DNA of 5,757 nucleotides. Source: Kiloniellaceae bacterium (GTDB lineage: Bacteria; Pseudomonadota; Alphaproteobacteria; Kiloniellales; Kiloniellaceae). Below, in pieces: positions 1-4,873 of the stretch; the first letter of the stretch is position 1, and every line of letters begins with the position of its first letter. Location: positions 1 through 5,757 of the forward strand of contig JANQKX010000146.1 of the NCBI GenBank assembly GCA_028280915.1, in the 5' to 3' direction. A program made the position numbers and the translations under genes. Below the pieces are notes generated by a model. That model saw nothing but the letters and a program-made list of their open reading frames with translations. It was not told the DNA's origin and did no database searches.

Positions 1-352
1 CGGTATCGTCCCGGAAGAAATCGCTGAAACGGAGACCTTCCGTGTGCGCAGCTTCGAGAGCCTCTTGGCGGCGGTGCGCAGCTATATGCACAATCTGAAC
101 AGCCACCAGTCCTATGCGGATTTGCGGGCCCGGCGCAGTGAAAATCCCGTGCAAGCCGGCACGGACGACCTATTGGCCGGCCTGGAGGCCTATTCGGAAG
201 AAGGTGCCCTCTACGTGGACCGCCTGCGCCAATTGATTTCCGACAACAAGCTGGCCGCCTTCGACAACGCCAAGCTGGCGCCTGTGGAAAAGACGCAAGA
301 CCCCACCGCGCTCAGCAACGATCAGCCGTTCGACGGGCCCAACAAGGGATAA
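1..352 (+). CDS. Bax-like glucosaminidase domain protein, C-terminal part (5' end outside window)
   Basis: The reading frame is open from base 2 to a TAA at 350-352 and runs off the left edge, leaving 116 C-terminal residues. The segment FRVRSFESLLAAVRSYMHNL (residues 13-32), followed by a Tyr-containing helix (SHQSYADLRARR, 34-45), then LLAGLEAYSEEGALYVDRLR and a final LISDNKL, matches what I recall of the C-terminal half of the Bax/glucosaminidase family. Family members are cell-envelope enzymes thought to cleave N-acetylglucosaminyl bonds in peptidoglycan. The N-terminal export signal and the catalytic Glu, expected earlier in the protein, lie outside the window. The last 25 or so residues are Asp/Asn/Pro-rich and probably a disordered tail. 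A GTG at 44 is an internal codon, not the start, because the family match begins before it. Family assignment is fairly sure; the exact substrate is not shown. Confidence 0.8.
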   Translation, partial: GIVPEEIAETETFRVRSFESLLAAVRSYMHNLNSHQSYADLRARRSENPVQAGTDDLLAGLEAYSEEGALYVDRLRQLISDNKLAAFDNAKLAPVEKTQDPTALSNDQPFDGPNKG

Positions 353-360
353 CCGGCTTG

Positions 361-379
361 GGCGCCGGCCGCCGGTGCC
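361..379 (+). terminator. GC-rich hairpin just after the glucosaminidase gene; weak terminator candidate
   Basis: GGCGCCGG (361-368) pairs with CCGGTGCC (372-379) over 8 bp with one G-T wobble and a 3-nt loop, starting 9 bp after the stop codon. No T-run follows on either strand, so it is not a typical intrinsic terminator. It may instead slow transcription or protect the 3' end of the mRNA. Confidence 0.25.
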
Positions 380-438
380 GGATGTCGGCACATGCTGGAT
401 GTTTGCGGCAAAATGCGAAGGTGTGAAGAGCTGCCGTC

Positions 439-523
439 TGGTGGAGGGGGTTGGATTCGAACCAACGTAGGCAATGCCAACGGGTTTACAGCCCGTCCCC
501 TTTAGCCACTCGGGCACCCCTCC
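439..523 (-). tRNA. tRNA-Tyr (anticodon GUA), CCA encoded
   Basis: Read on the minus strand this is an 85-nt class II tRNA. The acceptor stem is GGAGGGG (523-517) paired perfectly with CCCCTCC (449-443), followed by discriminator A (442) and an encoded CCA (441-439). The D-arm region is GCCCGAGTGGCTAAAGG-like. The anticodon stem is ACGGG/CCCGT around the loop CTGTAAA, giving anticodon GTA at plus-strand 487-489. A long variable arm follows (467-479), then T stem GTTGG/CCAAC with loop TTCGAAT (461-455). The long variable arm plus GTA anticodon makes tyrosine unambiguous. It serves UAU/UAC codons. It is transcribed opposite to its neighbours as a single tRNA; no EF-Tu or other tRNA gene follows it, unlike some bacterial tRNA-Tyr loci. 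Confidence 0.97.
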
Positions 524-589
524 GCGAGACCTGGGTTGCCGCTCTCTGCCCGGCCGGGCCAAGCTTCGATCCGCAGGCAACTTCGCGAC

Positions 590-619
590 GTTACACCCAG
601 GACGTTTCGCAAAAGTGAA
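590..619 (-). promoter_or_regulatory. Possible sigma-70-type promoter of the tRNA-Tyr gene
   Basis: On the minus strand TTCACT (619-614) and TGTAAC (595-590) are separated by 18 bp; each matches the sigma-70 consensus at 4 of 6 bases. The stretch after the -10 (GTCGCG) is GC-rich, as is common in stable-RNA promoters under stringent control. It would give a leader of about 60 nt before the tRNA 5' end at 523. Located by inspection only. Confidence 0.3.
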
Positions 620-984
620 TTTTCGACCACCAGATAGCAGCGCCTCTTAAATTTCGAAGTGAAGCCGTTCACCTTTATGGCAAATCATCTTGATTCGAGA
701 GCGGAAAAAGGCCAAAAGGTCCTGGCGTTGTTCGACCTGGACGATCCGGCGGCGTTTCGACGGTCTTCCGGCCCGGTCCGGCCCATGACTACAAAATAGG
801 TGCCATGATACCCATTGAAGGCAATCAGGCACTCACAATAACTCGGTCAGCCCAAAACTGTGGCGCCGACAAAACAAAATGCGGGGGAGAGAATTCAACG
901 GAAAAAGGCAACACTGGTGTGACTTAAAGTAAGGGTTTGTAATCTGAGCTTGAAGATAAGGCGATTTCGAATCCTGAAAACTCA

Positions 985-1021
985 ATCACGGTTAAAACAG
1001 CACGTAGCGTGGCACCGTGAT
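985..1021. promoter_or_regulatory. Nested inverted repeat upstream of the LuxR-type regulator gene
   Basis: ATCACGGT (985-992) recurs as its exact reverse complement ACCGTGAT (1014-1021), 21 bp apart. Inside lies a second inverted pair, CACG-TAG-CGTG (1001-1011). The four CACG/CGTG cores thus form two concentric palindromes ending 38 bp before the start codon. The layout would suit a double operator, possibly for autoregulation by the downstream LuxR-type protein, or a stem in the mRNA leader. The symmetry is directly visible; the role is inferred. Confidence 0.45.
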
Positions 1022-1059
1022 CCAAACGAAAACAATAACAAGTCAAATGAACTAGGGAC

Positions 1060-2118
1060 ATGAAATCTCCTAAGGCCGAAAAAGTCTTCAGCAAGTTCAC
1101 TTCCTTTGCGACCCACCTCTCCGACCCCGTGATCATCACCGACAATCTCCTGGATCCGCCGGGGCCGCGTATCTTATATGTCAACAATGCCTTTACACGG
1201 ATAACCAAGTATAGCGCAGCAGAAGTGCTGGGAGAGACGCCCCGCCTCCTGCAGGGCCCCCGCACCGACCGCCGGGTGCTTGACGAACTCCGCCACACCC
1301 TAAAAAGCGGGCAGAAGTCTTTTTTCGGCCAGATCGTCAATTACGATAAAGAGGGTCACGAAATCACTTTTGAGTGGCACATATCCTCAGTGTGCGACGA
1401 AGAAAGCAATCCGGTTTACTGGGTTTCGGTTATGCACCCGAAATCCGCCGTGGAGGTGGGCCAGAAAAACCTCAAGGCCCTGTTGATACACCGTAACCAA
1501 TTGACGGGGGTGGCCCTGCGCAGTCACCTGGCACAGATCGATCGCTCGGCGACCGTTATCGAAGCCGAGTCCGCCGACGCCGCCCTGCCCTTGCTGGAGC
1601 GCCAAGGCCCGGTCGATCTGGTCATTGTGGAGTGGGCCAATCCTTACAACGGCTCCCTGGCGGATCTGATACGGCTTAATCAGGCCATCGAGCCGGCGCC
1701 CCTGGCCGTTTTGACGGCCACCAACGAGGCCCGGGAAGTGCCCGCGTTTTTTGAATTGGGCGCCAAGGCGGTCATTCCCACCTCGGGCAAATCCGAACCC
1801 CTGTCGGAGATTTTCCGCCTGATCCTGGCCGGCGGCGTCTACATTCCCTCTCACATCACCAATCTCAAGCACATCTCCGAGCCCGTGATGGAAAGGCAGC
1901 CCAAATCATGGCCGGCCTTGAACCGGCTGACCCGGCGCCAACGGCAGATGCTGCAGCTGATCGCCCAAGGCCTGTCCAACGAGGATATTGCTCAGCAGCT
2001 GGACTTGAAGCTGCCCACGGTAAAGGCGCACGTCAGCCGGGTGCTGCGGGAGTTGGAAGTGAAAAGCCGGGTGCAAGCCGCCCTGCTCTACCGGGAAAAA
2101 ATGGAAAACAGCGGTTAG
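1060..2118 (+). CDS. LuxR/NarL-type transcriptional regulator with LOV-like PAS and degenerate receiver domains
   Basis: A 352-residue cytoplasmic regulator in three parts. Residues about 14-126 form a PAS domain closely resembling the LOV type (VNNAFTRITKYSAAEVLGE, then LLQGPRTDRRVLDELR). The flavin-adduct motif GxNCRFLQ reads GETPRLLQ (58-65), so the cysteine is Pro61, and the later Asn and Gln of flavin-binding LOV domains read Glu105 and Met125. Residues about 138-262 resemble a response-regulator receiver, but the phospho-acceptor Asp is Glu191 (DLVIVEWANP), the N-terminal acidic pair is absent (ALLIHR), and the conserved Lys is replaced (VIPTS). Residues about 287-348 are a clear LuxR helix-turn-helix (LTRRQRQMLQLIAQGLSNED, then TVKAHVSRVLRELEVKSR). 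ATG 1060 is the first possible start after an in-frame TGA at 1048-1050; AGGGA at 1054-1058 lies too close to be a standard ribosome binding site. It likely binds DNA as a dimer. Signal and targets are unknown. Confidence 0.88.
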   Translation: MKSPKAEKVFSKFTSFATHLSDPVIITDNLLDPPGPRILYVNNAFTRITKYSAAEVLGETPRLLQGPRTDRRVLDELRHTLKSGQKSFFGQIVNYDKEGHEITFEWHISSVCDEESNPVYWVSVMHPKSAVEVGQKNLKALLIHRNQLTGVALRSHLAQIDRSATVIEAESADAALPLLERQGPVDLVIVEWANPYNGSLADLIRLNQAIEPAPLAVLTATNEAREVPAFFELGAKAVIPTSGKSEPLSEIFRLILAGGVYIPSHITNLKHISEPVMERQPKSWPALNRLTRRQRQMLQLIAQGLSNEDIAQQLDLKLPTVKAHVSRVLRELEVKSRVQAALLYREKMENSG

Positions 2119-2182
2119 CTCCCTACCATCCCCCTGAGCCGGACATCATCACCAGACAATTTCTATGTGCCAGCCCTGACCC

Positions 2183-2205
2183 AAGGCGCGCATTGCTTCG
2201 CCTTT
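2183..2205 (+). terminator. Possible terminator after the LuxR-type regulator gene
   Basis: AAGGCG (2183-2188) pairs with CGCCTT (2199-2204), with a GC/GC pair inside the loop and a short T stretch (2203-2205) at the 3' side. It lies 65 bp after the regulator's TAG. The T-tract is short, so it is only a fair intrinsic terminator candidate. Confidence 0.3.
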
Positions 2206-2361
2206 GTATGGCGGTGAGAGCCACCTAATTCCAAGGAACGTAGATAATGGCCCCGGGATGGGGTGAGATTTTTCCATATTCCGGTATCACTAAAGCCAAG
2301 GGCCCCTTCCGTTAAGCACCGGGCAACGGTTGCCGAGAGGCTTCGCAAAGCCTTGGCCACC

Positions 2362-2369
2362 TCCATACA
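2362..2369. promoter_or_regulatory. Extra half-site of the putative TetR operator
   Basis: TCCATACA here is an exact copy of the left arm of the 22-bp palindrome (2382-2389), exactly 20 bp upstream, i.e. about two helical turns and on the same DNA face. A more distant exact copy of the right-arm octamer TTGTATGG occurs at 2204-2211. Auxiliary binding by the same repressor is inferred. Confidence 0.4.
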
Positions 2370-2380
2370 CACTTGTTTGT

Positions 2381-2402
2381 TTCCATACAATATTGTATGG
2401 AA
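2381..2402. promoter_or_regulatory. Perfect 22-bp palindrome, putative operator of the TetR-family regulator
   Basis: TTCCATACAAT (2381-2391) is followed immediately by its exact reverse complement (2392-2402), with no spacer and no mismatch. Size and symmetry fit operators bound by TetR-family dimers. It is AT-rich within GC-rich surroundings and contains TACAAT (2386-2391), a 5 of 6 match to a -10 box, although no good -35 box is seen 16-18 bp upstream. It lies 132 bp before the TetR start codon, so binding would fit autoregulation of the two-gene unit. The palindrome is directly seen; the binding protein is inferred. Confidence 0.65.
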
Positions 2403-2504
2403 GAAAGGAACACCGGGACAGCTATGGCCATGAAAAGAGGCAACAGTGGGCACGCAATACGACAGATCCAGAGACGGCACGGTTCGCCGATCGGGAGGCG
2501 GTAA

Positions 2505-2528
2505 AAGGGGCCTGGGACCAAGGGGCCT
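2505..2528 (+). repeat. 9-bp direct repeat containing the likely TetR ribosome binding site
   Basis: AAGGGGCCT occurs at 2505-2513 and again at 2520-2528, offset by 15 bp. The AGGGG of the second copy (2521-2525) is 9 bp before the ATG at 2535 and is the likely Shine-Dalgarno sequence. The first copy follows directly on the TAA at 2502-2504. Confidence 0.4.
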
Positions 2529-2534
2529 CCTATC

Positions 2535-3284
2535 ATGAGCGCCGCCAAAAGCGATTTGGCACCGATGCCCCTCCCCGAGGCGTTCCCCACTGGCCGGCCG
2601 CCGGTGGACGAGCGGGCCTTGTGCCGGCGCGACTGGGTAGAGATGGGCCTAAGGCTGCTGGTGGACGAGGGCATTGATGCGGTCAAGATCACCCGCCTGG
2701 CCCAAGCCTTGGGCGTGACCCGGGGCAGTTTCTATTGGCATTTCAAGGACCGGGCGGATCTTTTGGATCAGTTGCTCGATCACTGGCAGCGCCACAATAC
2801 CGCCGCGGTCGTGGCGGCGGCGGAAACCGCCCAGGACCTGACCGAGGGCATCCTGGCCCTGTTCGACGCCTGGATCGACGCCGACCGCTTTGACCCGCGG
2901 CTGGATTCAGCGCTCAGGGATTGGGCCCGCCAGACACCGCGAATCAAAACAGCGGTGGCCGAGGCGGACCAAGCCCGGGTCGCCGCCTTTGCCGCCCTTT
3001 ACCAGCGGGCCGGTTATGAAAAGACGGAAGCCTTTATCCGGGCCCGCATCCTCTACTTTGCTCAGGTCGGCTATTACGCCCTGAATATTGAGGAGCCGGA
3101 CGCCCAGCGAATCTCGTTTCTGGAAAGCTATTTCAAGGGCTTCACCGGCCGGGACATGGACCCGGCCCGGGCCGCCGCCCACCGGGCGAAATTCCTGGCC
3201 GGAGCCGCGCAACGAAATCGATCGCAAAACCAAAACCAAGACCAGGACCAAGACCCAGCAACACCAGAGAAAAGGAGGGTGTGA
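2535..3284 (+). CDS. TetR/AcrR-family transcriptional regulator
   Basis: A 249-residue DNA-binding regulator. After a Pro-rich leader (1-25) the TetR N-terminal domain spans about 30-80, with the helix-turn-helix ITRLAQALGVTRGSFYWHFK (52-71) followed by DRADLLDQLL, a classic family signature. The remainder, to about 205, is helical and should form the ligand-binding and dimerisation domain; its sequence gives no ligand. The last 23 residues are a polar tail with a QN/QD repeat (231-240), which TetR proteins usually lack. ATG 2535 is preceded by AGGGG at 2521-2525; the frame is closed upstream by TAA at 2502-2504. The stop TGA overlaps the ATG of the methyltransferase gene (TGATG), so the two are co-transcribed and probably translationally coupled. 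It probably represses its own unit through the palindrome at 2381-2402 until a substrate-related ligand appears. The family is sure; the ligand and sign of control are inferred. Confidence 0.92.
   Translation: MSAAKSDLAPMPLPEAFPTGRPPVDERALCRRDWVEMGLRLLVDEGIDAVKITRLAQALGVTRGSFYWHFKDRADLLDQLLDHWQRHNTAAVVAAAETAQDLTEGILALFDAWIDADRFDPRLDSALRDWARQTPRIKTAVAEADQARVAAFAALYQRAGYEKTEAFIRARILYFAQVGYYALNIEEPDAQRISFLESYFKGFTGRDMDPARAAAHRAKFLAGAAQRNRSQNQNQDQDQDPATPEKRRV
3225..3254 (+). repeat. Five hexanucleotide tandem repeats in the TetR C-terminal tail
   Basis: CAAAAC, CAAAAC, CAAGAC, CAGGAC and CAAGAC follow in tandem and encode Gln-Asn twice and Gln-Asp three times (residues 231-240). The unit is a multiple of three, so gain or loss of units would keep the frame. 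The tract sits 27 bp before the end of the TetR gene. Confidence 0.8.
3273..3278 (+). promoter_or_regulatory. Ribosome binding site deciding the methyltransferase start
   Basis: A perfect AGGAGG lies inside the 3' end of the TetR gene, 5 bp before ATG 3284 but only 2 bp before the in-frame GTG at 3281. The spacing favours ATG 3284, whose A is shared with the TetR TGA. Confidence 0.8.
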
Positions 3285-4861
3285 TGTCCATCGCAAGCCA
3301 GCCTGAAGCGCGCCGGGAACGGCGCCGCAGCCGCAGCTCCGGGGCCGCCGCGCGGGCCGCCGCCGCACCTGAGAAAGCCGCCGGTGTTAATCCCGCCTTT
3401 CTCAATCTGACCAACCCCTTCCCGCCCATAAAGGTGTTTTCCGACGATCAGATCGAGGCCATTCACGAAACCTCCATGACCATCCTGGAGGAGATCGGCC
3501 TGCGTATCCTGCTCGACGAGGCGCGGGAGATCTTCCGCAAGGCCGGGGCCGATGTGGACGAGAGCAGCCAGATCGTGCGCTTCGACCGGAACCTGATCCT
3601 GGAGGCCGTCGCCAAGGCGCCGTCGTCGGTGACCCTCTACAGCCGCAACCCCCTACGCAACGTCACCCTGGGCGGCAACCGCGTGGCCTTTGCGTCCGTG
3701 GGCGGGCCGCCCAATGTGTCCGACCTGGAACATGGCCGCCGGCCAGGCACCCTGGCCGCCTTTTCCGATTTGCTGCGCATGGCACAGTCCTTCGACGTGC
3801 TGCACGTGATTACCCCCATGGTGGAGCCCATCGACATTCCGCCGGGGCTGCGCCACTTGGAGATGACCCGGTCCATCGCGGTTCTCACCGACAAGATCCC
3901 CTTCCTTTACAGCCGGGGCCGGGAGGTGGTGGCCGATTCCCTAGAGATGATGCGCATCTCCCGCGGGATCTCCCGGGAGCAATTCCAGGCCGAGCCCAGC
4001 TGCTACACGGTGATCAATGCCAACTCGCCCTTGCAGCTGGACATTCCCATGTCCAAGGGCATCATCGATTTCGCCAAGACCGGGCAGCTGATGGTCCTGA
4101 CCCCCTTCACCCTGGCGGGCGCCATGGCCCCGGTCACCATTGCCGGCGCCCTGGCCCAGCAAAACGCCGAGGCCCTGACCGGCCTGGCCCTGGCCCAGTT
4201 CGTGCAGCCCGGCGCGCCCGTCGCCTACGGCGGCTTCACCTCGAACGTGGATATGAAGAGCGGCGCCCCCGCGTTCGGCACCCCGGAATACGTGCACGCC
4301 GCCTTTGCCAGCGGCCAGTTGGCCCGGCGCTACAAGCTGCCCTGGCGCTCGTCCAGCACCAACGCTTCCAACGCGCCCGATGCCCAAGCCGCTTACGAAT
4401 CCCAGATGTCCCTCTGGGGGGCGATCATGGGCGGCTGCAACGTGGTCATGCACGGCGCCGGCTGGCTGGAGGGGGGACTGACCGCCTCCTTCGAGAAGTT
4501 CGTGATCGACGTGGAGATGCTGCAGATGTTCGCCATGCTGTTCCGGCCGCCGCCCTGCGACGAAGGGGCCCTGGGTCTGGAGGCGATCCGCGAGGTGGGT
4601 CCGGGCGGCCACTACTTCGGCTGCGCCCACACCCTGGAGCGCTACGAAAACGCCTTCTACGCCCCCCTCTTGTCCGACTGGCGCAACTTCGAGACCTGGC
4701 AGGAAACCGGCAGCGTGGACGCCACCCAGCGGGCCCATCGCATCTATAAGGACACCATCGCCAACTTCACGCCCCCGCCCCTCGACCCGGCCATCCGCGA
4801 CGAACTGGACGCCTTTGTGGCCAAACGCACCGAAGAAGGCGGCGCCGACCTGGAGAGTTAG
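3284..4861 (+). CDS. MttB-superfamily (trimethylamine methyltransferase-like) protein, non-pyrrolysine type
   Basis: A 525-residue cytoplasmic protein of the trimethylamine:corrinoid methyltransferase superfamily, which moves a methyl group from a methylated amine to a corrinoid protein. A basic, Ala-rich N-terminus (about 8-34) precedes the domain, which starts near FSDDQIEAIHETSMTILEEI (52-71). Further family-like segments are PNVSDLEHGRRPGTLAAFSD (143-162), VINANSPLQLD (243-253), TPFTLAGAMAPVTIAGAL (273-290), AYGGFTSNVDMKSGAPAFGT (314-333) and CNVVMHGAGWLEGGLTASFE (385-404). Archaeal MttB carries pyrrolysine at an in-frame UAG; this frame has no internal stop, so it belongs with the non-Pyl members. 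Known ones include MtgB (glycine betaine) and relatives acting on carnitine or proline betaine; the substrate here cannot be read from sequence. Its only stop is TAG. It is coupled to the TetR gene upstream. No corrinoid protein or second methyltransferase gene is in the window. Confidence 0.9.
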   Translation: MSIASQPEARRERRRSRSSGAAARAAAAPEKAAGVNPAFLNLTNPFPPIKVFSDDQIEAIHETSMTILEEIGLRILLDEAREIFRKAGADVDESSQIVRFDRNLILEAVAKAPSSVTLYSRNPLRNVTLGGNRVAFASVGGPPNVSDLEHGRRPGTLAAFSDLLRMAQSFDVLHVITPMVEPIDIPPGLRHLEMTRSIAVLTDKIPFLYSRGREVVADSLEMMRISRGISREQFQAEPSCYTVINANSPLQLDIPMSKGIIDFAKTGQLMVLTPFTLAGAMAPVTIAGALAQQNAEALTGLALAQFVQPGAPVAYGGFTSNVDMKSGAPAFGTPEYVHAAFASGQLARRYKLPWRSSSTNASNAPDAQAAYESQMSLWGAIMGGCNVVMHGAGWLEGGLTASFEKFVIDVEMLQMFAMLFRPPPCDEGALGLEAIREVGPGGHYFGCAHTLERYENAFYAPLLSDWRNFETWQETGSVDATQRAHRIYKDTIANFTPPPLDPAIRDELDAFVAKRTEEGGADLES

Positions 4862-4873
4862 GCGGCCCTCCCG

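Larger units (their letters stand above)
524..1059. other. Long intergenic stretch without a convincing gene
   Basis: Besides the possible tRNA promoter and the inverted repeat at 985-1021, I see no recognisable gene here. Two 40-residue plus-strand frames exist (677-799 and 805-927) but neither has a well-spaced ribosome binding site or a recognisable product. A 5-bp stem GTGAA/TTCAC (659-672, 4-nt loop) is present. From about 880 the DNA is clearly more AT-rich than the flanking genes, as expected for a promoter and untranslated leader in front of the regulator starting at 1060. A small RNA cannot be excluded. Confidence 0.5.
2119..2534. other. Palindrome-rich intergenic region between the LuxR-type and TetR-type genes
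   Basis: This 416-bp stretch holds no recognisable gene but is rich in dyads: AAGGCG/CGCCTT (2183-2204), AAGGG-C-CCCTT (2298-2308), GGCAAC-G-GTTGCC (2322-2334), AGGCTT-CGCA-AAGCCT (2338-2353) and the 22-bp palindrome at 2381-2402. CCCC/GGGG (2251-2263) followed at 2269-2273 by five Ts is a further weak hairpin. A 26-residue frame (2424-2504) lies in the same frame as the TetR gene but ends in TAA at 2502. The region probably combines the end of the LuxR-type transcript with the promoter and operator of the TetR-methyltransferase unit. Confidence 0.5.

Noticed and set aside
548..559. Perfect 12-bp palindrome GCCCGGCCGGGC upstream of the tRNA
   Set aside because: Such short self-complementary GC runs are expected by chance in GC-rich DNA; no second copy or T-run supports a function.
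170..580. Minus-strand frame of 136 codons across the tRNA-Tyr gene
   Set aside because: It is the translation of the tRNA itself (PEWLKGTGCKPVGIAYVGSNPTPST is a well-known tRNA artefact) plus antisense of the glucosaminidase gene.
677..799. 40-residue plus-strand frame beginning MANHLDSRAE
   Set aside because: No ribosome binding site, no recognisable product, and no other sign of coding.
805..927. 40-residue plus-strand frame beginning MIPIEGNQAL
   Set aside because: An AGGTG lies only about 2 bp before the ATG, too close for initiation; no family recognised, so left as a bare possibility.
1009..1030. TGGCAC as the -24 element of a sigma-54 promoter
   Set aside because: No GC-containing -12 element follows at the required spacing.
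924..1340. Minus-strand frame of 138 codons over the LuxR-type gene start
   Set aside because: Mostly antisense to the clear PAS domain, low complexity, no start signal and no recognisable domain.
3281..3283. GTG as alternative start of the methyltransferase gene
   Set aside because: The AGGAGG is only 2 bp away from it but 5 bp from ATG 3284, and ATG is the stronger codon.
2907..3368. Minus-strand frame with an LVLVLVLVL run
   Set aside because: The run is the antisense of the hexanucleotide repeat in the TetR gene, not a membrane protein.
3941..4738. Minus-strand frame of 265 codons inside the methyltransferase gene
   Set aside because: Gly/His/Gln/Ala-rich translation typical of the reverse strand of a GC-rich gene; the plus strand encodes a recognised family.
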